Assembly (NCBI GenBank): GCA_937935995.1 | Contig: CALGXF010000042.1 | Coordinates: 1-28,077, forward strand | Direction: 5' to 3' | From: an uncultured Alphaproteobacteria bacterium | Lineage (GTDB): Bacteria; Pseudomonadota; Alphaproteobacteria; CAAHEQ01; UBA3637 | DNA: 28,077 bases | Part shown: positions 7,705-15,743 of the stretch, in pieces | Numbering within the stretch: the first letter of the stretch is position 1 | Layout: each line of letters starts with the position of its first letter | Position numbers and translations under genes: made by a program | Notes under the pieces: generated by a model | Databases searched by the model: none | Told to the model about the DNA's origin: nothing | Seen by the model: the letters and a program-made list of their open reading frames with translations, nothing else

Positions 7705-8370
7705 ATGACTTTTGACCCCTCCTTTGAAACGACTTCGTCAACGGCTTCCAACAAGCGGGGAGCTTTTTCTTTTATTTTTCTATCGTTGATTTTACTGATT
7801 TTATGCTTTTTCATCAAAATCATTTCTGTTTCAAACTTTGAACAAATTAAAATCGACGCAGTGGCCACCAGTGTTCAATCTGCTTTTCAATCCTCAAAAT
7901 CCAAGTTAACGTTTTTTCATCCGTCCTTTATGCCGGCAGGTTCTGTTTTAACGTCTCAAGAATTATTCCGCCAATCTTTTGAAGAAGCGCAAATTCACCA
8001 AAGCTGGAATGGTCAGACTTTATTTGTGACCTTGCCGGACAAAGACGTCTTTCAGCCGTTTCAAGAAACATTAACGCCCAAAGCCAAACATTTCTTTCAA
8101 AATATGGCTCACTTTTTGCAAACGCACGCAGAATCATCTTATGAAATCGGTTTAACGCATTACATTGACTTACCGGCAGACGGAACATATCCGCTCTACA
8201 GCCATTTAGCCGCTCGCCGAGCGCAAAAAATCGCCGAATATTGGATTTCTTTGAACATTCCCGAACAAGCCGTTCATGTCGGTTTTGAAAAAGGGAATGC
8301 CGGAAGCGTTTCCATTTTCCTGACTTTTACCAACAAGGAGGGTTCTGATGCCAAACGAAGCCCTCAATAA
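7705..8370 (+). CDS. MotB-like OmpA-domain protein lacking the stator aspartate
   Basis: A 221-residue protein with one N-terminal transmembrane segment (about residues 19-39). The periplasmic region ends in an OmpA/MotB-type peptidoglycan-binding domain. LAARRAQKIAEYW corresponds to the conserved RA-containing helix of that domain, and VFQPFQETLTPKAK to its first strand and helix. The membrane segment is wholly hydrophobic plus one Lys and has no Asp, so it cannot itself carry the proton-binding residue of a MotB. AGGAGG lies 7 bases before the ATG at 7705; the frame is open further upstream, but that part overlaps motE. The stop overlaps the next gene by 23 bases. It probably works with that MotB-like partner. 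Confidence 0.7.
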   Translation: MTFDPSFETTSSTASNKRGAFSFIFLSLILLILCFFIKIISVSNFEQIKIDAVATSVQSAFQSSKSKLTFFHPSFMPAGSVLTSQELFRQSFEEAQIHQSWNGQTLFVTLPDKDVFQPFQETLTPKAKHFFQNMAHFLQTHAESSYEIGLTHYIDLPADGTYPLYSHLAARRAQKIAEYWISLNIPEQAVHVGFEKGNAGSVSIFLTFTNKEGSDAKRSPQ

Positions 8371-8932
8371 AGCATGGATTTTGACTTTCACGGATTTAGT
8401 CTCTTTATTGCTGACGTTTTTTGTCATGCTGTTTGCAATGGCAACGCCGCCGGTGCTAACAACTGCCCCCGAGATTTCGGTTGTTCAAGGATTACCGACG
8501 GCTCGGACGGCAACGCTGACTCAAAGCTTCCCCAAACGCAGCGTCAATTTAGATTATCTGTATCATGTCCTGCTCGGCAAGCCAATTCAAATCGACAATG
8601 CCCGTTTGCGCATGGACAGCGATAAACTTGTTTTATCGTTGCCGATAGACATCTTTGCGGACACAACCGAATTTATACCGGTGCCGGGTCAAACGGAAAA
8701 AGTCCAAGCATTGGGTTATTTGTTAAACACCTTGTCCAACCAAATTGCCATTCGGACGACGGCAAACGTGTCCGACACAGAACATGCCATCGGGTTTTCG
8801 GCTCAAATCGCCAATTTGTTGAAACAAGGCGGATACGTCGATTCTATTCCCGTTTATGCCTACATGAATGCAACAGACACGCCCCAAATTGATATTTTGA
8901 TTTATCCGTATGCAAAGGAAAATGCCCTATGA
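8348..8932 (+). CDS. motB: MotB-like stator protein with conserved membrane Asp
   Basis: A 194-residue inner-membrane protein. The single transmembrane helix begins WILTFTDLVSLLLTFFVMLF and carries Asp16 at the place of the proton-binding aspartate of MotB (Asp32 in E. coli). The periplasmic part can be read as a reduced OmpA-like domain (LVLSLPIDIFADTTEF), but the conserved helix motifs are poor and there is no clear RA motif. GGAGG lies 5 bases before the ATG. The start is inside the preceding gene and the stop overlaps the next start (ATGA), so translation is probably coupled. MotA is not in this window. Together with the previous gene it may form a split or heteromeric MotB. Confidence 0.78.
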   Translation: MPNEALNKAWILTFTDLVSLLLTFFVMLFAMATPPVLTTAPEISVVQGLPTARTATLTQSFPKRSVNLDYLYHVLLGKPIQIDNARLRMDSDKLVLSLPIDIFADTTEFIPVPGQTEKVQALGYLLNTLSNQIAIRTTANVSDTEHAIGFSAQIANLLKQGGYVDSIPVYAYMNATDTPQIDILIYPYAKENAL

Positions 8933-10947
8933 AATCTCTTTTGCTGACATTTTTATCGTTTTTCTGGGTTCAAACCGTTGTCGCTCAACCGACATTGCCG
9001 GCACCGCTGGCGATAGAAACACGTCTCACGGAAACGCAGCAAAAAATAACGGACATCTTAATTCCGGTCAGCGAAGAAACACAAACTGCCGTCTTTCAAC
9101 GCAACGGGTATGCATACGTTGTTTTAAATCAAAAAACAATCAGTTCCGTACCGCCTTTGGACAGCCCGGTTTTGCGGGAAATTCAACAAATTGATTCTTC
9201 CGACGGCGTTGTTTTACGCTTTTTGTTGGCACCGGATTATAACTGGTTTGTGGATCGGCGCGGCCGGTTCCTTATTTTATCGCTTTCGTTGGAACCGCAA
9301 GAAGATCCGGTCATTGCAATTCATCCGCAAAAAGAAAAAAATGCACTTACGTTCAAGATTGAACCGACATCAGCCCTTTTCTTCACGGATCCGGTTTCCG
9401 GCGAAGAAATTCAAGTTTTTCCCTTGCGCCTGCATGAACAAAAAATGGAACAACGCTACGCTTCCCAAGCATTTGAACTGCCTGAAACCGATCAAGGCCT
9501 CGTGTTCATCAGCCGCATTCCCGGCATTCGCTCCGAATACAAAAACAACCAATTGATTATAACCGCTGCCGACAGCTTGCTTTTGAATGATGCCATTGCT
9601 TTTGTCACAGCCCGGCGGAATGATATTTTGGACTTTTCGGACATAAATCCGGCCGACAAAAAAGATTTTGACAAAGAACGCAATCGGTTACAAGATTTAA
9701 TCATGGCGATGCCGGCATCCGGAAAAACGCCGTTTAAAAAAGCATTAGCGCGCCTGTACCTGTCTCAAAATCTTGCATTGGAAGCATTAAATCGCATTGA
9801 CAGCATTCCGGCAGTTTACCAAGATGCCGAAACGATTTCTTTAAAAGCGGCGGCTCTTTTGGCGGAAGGCCGGTTAAAAGAAGCCGATGCGCTTCTTGAA
9901 AAAACAGCAGCACCCGCCTCTTTAATCACAATGCGAGACTTTATCCGAAATCCGCAAGCCCTTTCCGACAATGCCTTTTACGCATTTTCTCAAAGCCTGC
10001 CACCGCGATTATTTTTATCCTTTGCTTTTCAAGCACTTCCCGCTTTGTGGCAGGAAGGTCAAATCAATCGCCTTTCCTTTTTGTTAACTCAAATTCAATC
10101 CCAAGCGTTAACGGCTTATCAAAAACAAACGCTTGCTTTTTATGCCGGTTTGGTTGAACTTCATCAAGGTCATGAATCGGCGGCGCGGTCTTTCTTTCAA
10201 AAAGCGGCAGATGACAGTGTTTTATCACCGGCACGCGCACAAAGCCTTTATCAAATGATTTTACTTGATTTAAAGCAAGGAAGCCTTTCACCGGCAAATG
10301 CCATTGAATCCCTTGAAACCCTTCGTTATGCTTATCGGGAACCGTCTTTTGAAGCCGCTCTTTTGGAAACACTCAACGGGCTTTACCGCCAAGAAAAAGA
10401 TTATGCCAACGCCCTGAAAACATATCGGTCTTTGTTCATCATCCGTCATGATGTACCGAAAACAAAAGAAATGGCTGATTTGTTCCAAGAAGCCATGCTT
10501 CAAAACCAAAATATGGCGCCGCTTGATAAACTGGCTTTGTTCTATGAATTTAAAGAATTAATTCCGGCCGATGAAACCGGTAACCAAATTATGATGAGCT
10601 TGACAGACACGTTCATTGATTTGGATTTATTAACACAAGCTTTTGATGTTTCTTTATCTTTGGCCTCACATCGACTGAAAGGCCAAGCGCAACAGAATTT
10701 TTATTTCAAAGCCGCTTTAATCGCTTTGTTAAATCAAAATCAAACAGACGTTCGAACCGCCATGCGTGCTTTACACCCGGATACACCTTATTTCCGCATT
10801 ACTCACGCAGGTTTACAGGCTTTAACGCAAAATAAATCCGTTCACGGCGAAAAAATCCTTTCCCGAGAGGACGTGTTATTTTTACATCCGACATTGATTA
10901 ATTATCTGGATCGGCGGGGATGGCTTCAATCACCACAAAAGCCATAG
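8929..10947 (+). CDS. Large secreted helical-repeat (TPR-like) protein of the flagellar operon
   Basis: A 672-residue protein starting with a Sec signal peptide (cleavage likely after VVA, about residue 19). Residues 20-220 form a beta-rich region without a recognised domain. The rest is a series of Ala/Leu-rich helical pairs resembling tetratricopeptide repeats (for example ALARLYLSQNLALEALNRID, and AFYAGLVELHQGHESAARSF). It is probably periplasmic. It is translationally coupled to the MotB-like gene by an ATGA overlap and is last in the operon, which points to a motor or flagellar assembly role. No specific name is justified. Its last 50 bases overlap the 3' end of acpS on the other strand. 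Confidence 0.72.
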   Translation: MKSLLLTFLSFFWVQTVVAQPTLPAPLAIETRLTETQQKITDILIPVSEETQTAVFQRNGYAYVVLNQKTISSVPPLDSPVLREIQQIDSSDGVVLRFLLAPDYNWFVDRRGRFLILSLSLEPQEDPVIAIHPQKEKNALTFKIEPTSALFFTDPVSGEEIQVFPLRLHEQKMEQRYASQAFELPETDQGLVFISRIPGIRSEYKNNQLIITAADSLLLNDAIAFVTARRNDILDFSDINPADKKDFDKERNRLQDLIMAMPASGKTPFKKALARLYLSQNLALEALNRIDSIPAVYQDAETISLKAAALLAEGRLKEADALLEKTAAPASLITMRDFIRNPQALSDNAFYAFSQSLPPRLFLSFAFQALPALWQEGQINRLSFLLTQIQSQALTAYQKQTLAFYAGLVELHQGHESAARSFFQKAADDSVLSPARAQSLYQMILLDLKQGSLSPANAIESLETLRYAYREPSFEAALLETLNGLYRQEKDYANALKTYRSLFIIRHDVPKTKEMADLFQEAMLQNQNMAPLDKLALFYEFKELIPADETGNQIMMSLTDTFIDLDLLTQAFDVSLSLASHRLKGQAQQNFYFKAALIALLNQNQTDVRTAMRALHPDTPYFRITHAGLQALTQNKSVHGEKILSREDVLFLHPTLINYLDRRGWLQSPQKP

Positions 10948-11317
10948 CAAACAATTTTTCATCCGATAAAGACACATGAAAACGCGGCGCATACCCGACC
11001 GGGATCAAATCCAACACCTGATCCATCGCCTTCCCGTACACTTTTAAGACCGGTGCACCGGCGTCATCATTGACCACTTCCACTTCCGTCCATGAAACGG
11101 CGTGGCCGATTCCTGTTCCGAGTGCTTTAGAAAAAGCTTCTTTGGCGGCAAACCGTTTTGCATAAAACCCAAGTTGAGCCGTTTCACATTTTTTTAATTG
11201 AGCCCGTTGCTGTTCGGCAGGCGTAAACAATCGGTCTAAAATCGGTTGACTGAATTGCGCCAATTGTTTCTTCAACCGCGCCAAAGACACCATGTCCGTT
11301 CCGATACCGATAATCAT
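10898..11317 (-). CDS. acpS: Holo-[acyl-carrier-protein] synthase
   Basis: Transfers 4'-phosphopantetheine from CoA to a serine of apo-ACP, enabling fatty-acid synthesis. The family signatures are present: GIGTDMVSLARL at the N-terminus (with the metal-binding Asp) and RFAAKEAFSKALGTGIG in the middle (with the Glu ligand). PRFHVSLSDEKLFAMAFVV lies near the C-terminus. The ATG at 11317 is preferred over the one at 11326. It forms an ATGA overlap with the rel stop, and the AAAAGG upstream is then properly spaced. From it the protein has 139 residues. It is the last gene of the rpoZ-rel-acpS unit. The 3' end is antisense to the end of the helical-repeat gene. Confidence 0.95.
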   Translation of the reverse strand: MIIGIGTDMVSLARLKKQLAQFSQPILDRLFTPAEQQRAQLKKCETAQLGFYAKRFAAKEAFSKALGTGIGHAVSWTEVEVVNDDAGAPVLKVYGKAMDQVLDLIPVGYAPRFHVSLSDEKLFAMAFVVIEAIPADPDN

Positions 11318-13467
11318 GTTTTCCATGCCTTTTCAACTGAAATGATAACAGATAATGCTTTTAATGCCGTCATGACTTCTTCCAAATGAGCCGCATTTTT
11401 CACATCGACATCCATGGTTAATTCCATAAAACCGGGACTTTTCGAGGTCGTAAATAAATGGGAAATATTGCTGTTGTATTTAGAAACAGTCGTCGAAACC
11501 GTTGCCAAAGCACTGGGTTTATCCGCTATGACAACATGCAGCCGAACCGGATAATATTTATCGGACAACACATCATCATTCCATTCAATATCCAACCACC
11601 GTTCCGGTTCATCTTCATATTTTTTCAACACCGGGCAGTCCATTGCATGAATCGTCACACCCTTTCCCGTCGTCACAATACCGACAATTTTATCACCCGG
11701 CACCGGATGACAGCATTTGGCATAATGCAGCGCAATCCCCGAAATCAATCCTTTAATCGGATTGGTTTTATCATTTTCATCTACTTTATTGGCCGACGGA
11801 TGACGTTTAAAAATATCCACGACTTTTTGAAGCGTCGTTTTCTTTTCGGGATGCGCTTTGTAAAACACATCATTCGCCAAAATAATCCCTTCGCCCATCA
11901 TCACGTACAAATCATCCAACGAATTTTGTTTAAACGCCGGCAATAACGCTTCCAATTCTTTATCATTCCATGTTTGTTTGGCTTCTTTATACGCGCTTTG
12001 AATCAAGTTTTTCCCTAAATCAATGAATTGCAAACGCTTTTGACCGCGAATAAACCGGCGGATGGAAGACTTGGCCTTAGGCGTTACCACAAAACGTTCC
12101 CATTCCGGAGACGGTGTTTGAGTCTTGGATAAAATAATATCGACTTGATCTCCGTTTTGCAAAATCGTGCGCAACGGTTTAATTTCGCCGTTAATTTTAG
12201 CCCCCATGCAATGGTCACCGACATTAGAGTGAATCGCATACGCAAAATCAACCGGCGTTGCATCTTTGGGAAGCCCGATCAAATCTCCTTTCGGGGAAAA
12301 ACAGAAAATTTGATCTTTGTACATGGCAATTTTGGTATTTTCCAAAAATTCATCAGACGTCGAAGACTGGCTTAACAAATCCAACAATTCGCGCATCCAC
12401 CGGAATTGTTTGCCATCCATTGTATGCCCTTCGCCCTGTTTATAAACCCAATGCGCAGCAACCCCGAGTTCCGCCACATCGTGCATGTCTTTTGTTCGAA
12501 TTTGCACTTCAATGCGTTCTTTCAACGGGCCGATAACGCCGGTATGCAAAGATTGATATCCGTTGGATTTAGGCGTTGAAATATAATCTTTGTATCGTCC
12601 CGGAATCATGGGATACTTTGTGTGAACTATCCCGAGCGCGTGATAACAATCCGCAATCGAATCCACAACAATCCGAAACGCCATAATATCGCAAATTTGT
12701 TCAAAAGAGATATTTTTATGCTGCATTTTTTTCCAAATGGAATACGGCCGTTTTTCGCGCCCGTAAACTTTGGCCGTCAAACCGCCTTCCTTTAAATCCG
12801 CTTGCAGCTGTTCCACAATATCGTTAATTAAGTTGCCGCCTTTTTGGCGTAAAAAGTCCAACCGTGTTTTGATTGAGTCATACGCATCCGGATGAAGTTG
12901 CCGAAAAGCCAAATCCTCCAGCTCATCTTTCATCTTGTTCATTCCGAGCCGCTCGGCCAGCGGTGCGTAAATATCCAACGTTTCCCGAGCGATACGGGTT
13001 CGTTTTTCTTCTTTTTTGCAAAAATGAAGCGTCCGCATGTTATGCAGCCGGTCAGCCAGCTTAATCAGCAAAACACGAATATCTTCGCTCATCGCAAGAA
13101 CGAGCTTGCGAAAGTTTTCGGCTTGACGGTTATGTTCCGACTGTGTCTGGATTTTAGACAATTTGGTAACGCCTTCGACCAAATCCGCCACTTCTTTTCC
13201 GAACAGCTTTTCAATATCCAGATAAGATGCCGGCGTATCTTCGACCGTATCATGCAACAACGCCGTCACAATCGTTGCATAATCCAGTTTGTATTCCGTT
13301 AAAATACCAGCAACTTCGACCGGATGTGAAAAATACGGGTCCCCCGATTCTCGTTTTTGGGACCCGTGCATTTTAACAGCAAAAACATAAGCGCGGTTTA
13401 AACCTTCTTCGTCCGCATTGGGATCGTACGATTTAACGCGTTCGACGAGTTCAAATTGCCGTAACAA
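11314..13467 (-). CDS. rel: Bifunctional (p)ppGpp synthetase/hydrolase Rel
   Basis: A RelA/SpoT homologue that makes and degrades (p)ppGpp during starvation. Domains in order: HD hydrolase (about 25-200, with intact His72-Asp73 in LLHDTVEDT), synthetase (about 230-350, containing GRYKDYISTPKSNGYQSLHT), TGS (about 395-455), a helical/zinc-finger region (HYAKCCHPVPGD), and a C-terminal ACT domain. Both catalytic halves look intact, as expected for the single Rsh of Alphaproteobacteria. The start is TTG: the frame begins MLRQFELVERVKSYDP, matching family N-termini. A G-rich run is the likely ribosome-binding site. It follows rpoZ on the same strand, the common arrangement, and overlaps acpS by ATGA. 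Confidence 0.95.
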   Translation of the reverse strand: MLRQFELVERVKSYDPNADEEGLNRAYVFAVKMHGSQKRESGDPYFSHPVEVAGILTEYKLDYATIVTALLHDTVEDTPASYLDIEKLFGKEVADLVEGVTKLSKIQTQSEHNRQAENFRKLVLAMSEDIRVLLIKLADRLHNMRTLHFCKKEEKRTRIARETLDIYAPLAERLGMNKMKDELEDLAFRQLHPDAYDSIKTRLDFLRQKGGNLINDIVEQLQADLKEGGLTAKVYGREKRPYSIWKKMQHKNISFEQICDIMAFRIVVDSIADCYHALGIVHTKYPMIPGRYKDYISTPKSNGYQSLHTGVIGPLKERIEVQIRTKDMHDVAELGVAAHWVYKQGEGHTMDGKQFRWMRELLDLLSQSSTSDEFLENTKIAMYKDQIFCFSPKGDLIGLPKDATPVDFAYAIHSNVGDHCMGAKINGEIKPLRTILQNGDQVDIILSKTQTPSPEWERFVVTPKAKSSIRRFIRGQKRLQFIDLGKNLIQSAYKEAKQTWNDKELEALLPAFKQNSLDDLYVMMGEGIILANDVFYKAHPEKKTTLQKVVDIFKRHPSANKVDENDKTNPIKGLISGIALHYAKCCHPVPGDKIVGIVTTGKGVTIHAMDCPVLKKYEDEPERWLDIEWNDDVLSDKYYPVRLHVVIADKPSALATVSTTVSKYNSNISHLFTTSKSPGFMELTMDVDVKNAAHLEEVMTALKALSVIISVEKAWKT

Positions 13468-13486
13468 AATCCCCCCTTTAAAAAAC

Positions 13487-13891
13487 CTACTGGTTTTCTT
13501 CCGGATTATCTGTTACTTGGAAAGCACCCGCTTCTTCAAATTCGGATTCATCGGCAAAAACTTCAGACGTTGCTTCCTTAACAACATCGGCATACATATC
13601 TTCGCCCGTTAATTCGGCATCCACTTCTTTTAATTCCGCATCCCCTTCAAAATATTCCTGAACCGGAGCGTATTTTTGAAAGCCCGTAATCAGCATGTTA
13701 TCCAAATCAGCCGGGCTGATTGTTTCATCGGCGATTTCACGCAAAGCAACAACAGAGTTTTTATCATTATCTCTGGACACCGTAATCGGTTCCCCGGCGC
13801 TGATATTCTTTGCCCGCTGGCTTGCCAGCAAAACAAGTTCAAAACGATTGGGGACTTTTTCAACGCAATCTTCCACAGTTACACGTGCCAT
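13487..13891 (-). CDS. rpoZ: RNA polymerase omega subunit
   Basis: The small subunit that helps assemble beta-prime and forms part of the ppGpp-binding site of RNA polymerase. The N-terminus is characteristic: MARVTVEDCVEKVPNRFELV, then ASQRAKNISAG and KNSVVALREIA. The core ends near residue 70. The remaining 60 or so residues are an acidic extension rich in Glu, Asp and Ala, longer than in E. coli but common in Alphaproteobacteria. AAGAGGT precedes the ATG. The gene is divergent from metG with its own promoter and sits just upstream of rel, linking alarmone synthesis and target in one transcript. Confidence 0.95.
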   Translation of the reverse strand: MARVTVEDCVEKVPNRFELVLLASQRAKNISAGEPITVSRDNDKNSVVALREIADETISPADLDNMLITGFQKYAPVQEYFEGDAELKEVDAELTGEDMYADVVKEATSEVFADESEFEEAGAFQVTDNPEENQ

Positions 13892-13934
13892 TTTTTTAAT
13901 ACCTCTTTATAAAGAAATTCTTGAATGAGCCTTA

Positions 13935-13963
13935 TCTATACGCTCTTTTGAAAAAAAAATCAA
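13935..13963 (-). promoter_or_regulatory. Sigma-70 promoter of rpoZ-rel-acpS
   Basis: On the minus strand TTGATT (13963-13958) is separated by exactly 17 bases from TATAGA (13940-13935). Each hexamer matches its consensus at 4 or more positions. The start point would be about 35 bases upstream of the rpoZ ATG. The spacer holds a 7-T run. Confidence 0.6.
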
Positions 13964-13968
13964 GTCTC

Positions 13969-13997
13969 TTGCTTTTATTTTTTAATCGTTTTATGAT
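13969..13997 (+). promoter_or_regulatory. Sigma-70 promoter of metG
   Basis: TTGCTT (13969-13974) is followed, with a 17-base spacer, by TATGAT (13992-13997). Transcription would begin near 14004, giving a leader of about 33 bases with AAGGAA before the metG ATG. The -35 is only 5 bases from that of the divergent rpoZ promoter. Confidence 0.6.
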
Positions 13998-14036
13998 AAA
14001 GTCTGTTTTTTTGACAAAGAAATAAAGGAAATAAAC

Positions 14037-15740
14037 ATGGATGACACAAAATATCTGATTACCAGCGCATTACCATACATTAACGGCCAACCTCATCTGG
14101 GGCACATGGTTGGGTGCTTGTTGCCCAGCGATGTATACGCTCGTTTCATGCGCCAAATGGGAAAAGATGTTTTGTATGTCTGCGGAACGGATGAACATGG
14201 GACGGCTTCCGAAGTCGGTGCTTTGAACGAAGGCATGGATATTGAAGATTATTGCAAAAAATATCATGACATTCATACCGAAATTTACAAGGCCTTTGAC
14301 TTGTCTTTTGACTATTTCGGCCGCACCAGCTCGGAACAAAACAAGGAAATCACTTACCATATTTTTGAACAGCTGGATAAAAACGGTTTTATCGAAGAAC
14401 GCACCATCAAACAAGTTTATTCCATTGATGACCAAATGTTTTTGGCAGACCGATACATTACCGGCACTTGCCCTTATTGCGGATATGATAAAGCACGGGG
14501 GGATCAATGTGAAAACTGTACCAAAGTGTTAGATCCGACGGATTTGATTGATGCCAAAAGCACCATTTCCGGTTCCGGCAATTTGGAAGTGCGTGAAACT
14601 AAACATTTATTCATCAAACTACCGGCGTTGGAAGAACAATTGAAAAAATGGTTGGAAACCAAAGAATATTCTTGGCCGGACGTGGCTTATTCCATTGCCA
14701 AAAAATGGTTAAAAGAAGGCTTGCAGGAACGGTGCATTACGCGCGATTTAAAGTGGGGGTTCCCGGTTCCGAAACCCGGTTTTGAAGATAAAGTTTTTTA
14801 TGTTTGGTTTGACGCCACAATCGGTTATATCGGCATTACCAAACAATGGAGCGACGAAGATCCGGCTCACCGGAATTGGAAAGACTGGTGGTTAAACGCG
14901 CCGCATGTCAAACATGTGGAGTTTATGGGCAAAGACAACGTGCCGTTCCATACCATTTCTTTCCCGGCTCAATTGTTAGGCACACAGGAAGCTTGGACAC
15001 AGGTTGATTTCTTAAAAGGGATGAGTTACTTGACCTTTAACGGCGGCAAATTTTCAAAATCCGAACATCGCGGGGTATTTGCTTCGGATGCCGTTGCGGA
15101 ATTTCCGGCGGATTATTGGCGGTACTGGTTAATGGCCAACGCGCCTGAATCGTCGGATGCTTCGTTTAATTTTGAAGCTTTTGCCAACACAATCAACAAA
15201 GATTTGAACGATGTTTTGGGAAATTTCATTAACCGTGTCATGAAAATGACCATCAACAACTTCGGCAATGTCGTGCCGCAAGGAGGCGATATCACGGATG
15301 AAGAAAAAGCTTTGTTCACACGCATGGATGAGTTGGTAAACAATTATACGTCATTCCTGACGGAGCTGGAATTCAGAAAAGCATTTGCTTCGTTGCGTGA
15401 AATGTGGGTCGAAGGAAACAACTATATTGCCCGTAACGAACCTTGGAAAGTGGTTAAAACCGATAAAGACCGGGCAGCATGCATTTTACGAACGGCGTTA
15501 AACCTTATTCGGGTTTATGCGATTTTATCGGCACCGATTATGCCGCAAACAGCCGCCAAAATGTTGGAATTGATTAATGTTTCGTCTGAACGGCCGGGAT
15601 GGATAAATGAACCGATGAACGAGGCTTTGACTTTCCTCAAACCCGGGCATCCGCTCAATCAACCGGAACTGCTCTTTACGAAAATTCCGCCGGAAAAAGT
15701 AGAAGAGTTGGCCATCAAGTATAAAGAAAAAGAGGAATAA
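14037..15740 (+). CDS. metG: Methionyl-tRNA synthetase
   Basis: Class I synthetase charging initiator and elongator tRNA-Met. The protein opens with the family pattern YLITSALPYINGQPHLGHM, where HLGH is the HIGH motif, followed by CGTDEHGT. A zinc knuckle lies at about residues 145-161 (CPYCGY then CENC, four Cys). The KMSKS loop reads KFSKS in GGKFSKSEHRG, a tolerated MetRS variant. The anticodon-binding helical domain covers about 390-560. There is no C-terminal EMAP/Trbp111 domain, in keeping with 567 residues. AAGGAA precedes the ATG by 6 bases. The pyrD-like gene begins three bases after its stop, so they are likely cotranscribed. Confidence 0.96.
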   Translation: MDDTKYLITSALPYINGQPHLGHMVGCLLPSDVYARFMRQMGKDVLYVCGTDEHGTASEVGALNEGMDIEDYCKKYHDIHTEIYKAFDLSFDYFGRTSSEQNKEITYHIFEQLDKNGFIEERTIKQVYSIDDQMFLADRYITGTCPYCGYDKARGDQCENCTKVLDPTDLIDAKSTISGSGNLEVRETKHLFIKLPALEEQLKKWLETKEYSWPDVAYSIAKKWLKEGLQERCITRDLKWGFPVPKPGFEDKVFYVWFDATIGYIGITKQWSDEDPAHRNWKDWWLNAPHVKHVEFMGKDNVPFHTISFPAQLLGTQEAWTQVDFLKGMSYLTFNGGKFSKSEHRGVFASDAVAEFPADYWRYWLMANAPESSDASFNFEAFANTINKDLNDVLGNFINRVMKMTINNFGNVVPQGGDITDEEKALFTRMDELVNNYTSFLTELEFRKAFASLREMWVEGNNYIARNEPWKVVKTDKDRAACILRTALNLIRVYAILSAPIMPQTAAKMLELINVSSERPGWINEPMNEALTFLKPGHPLNQPELLFTKIPPEKVEELAIKYKEKEE

Positions 15741-15743
15741 CTC

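Noticed and set aside
12145..13302. Long open frames on the plus strand opposite rel.
   Set aside because: They are shadows of the rel coding sequence, lack ribosome-binding sites and have no recognisable protein features.
13471..13476. A six-C run (six Gs on the coding strand) before the rel start as another contingency tract.
   Set aside because: It is short, upstream of the coding frame, and simply provides the G-rich ribosome-binding site.
15048..15062. The KFSKS loop in metG as a damaged catalytic motif.
   Set aside because: Phe in place of Met is a common natural variant of the loop in MetRS and all the other motifs are intact.
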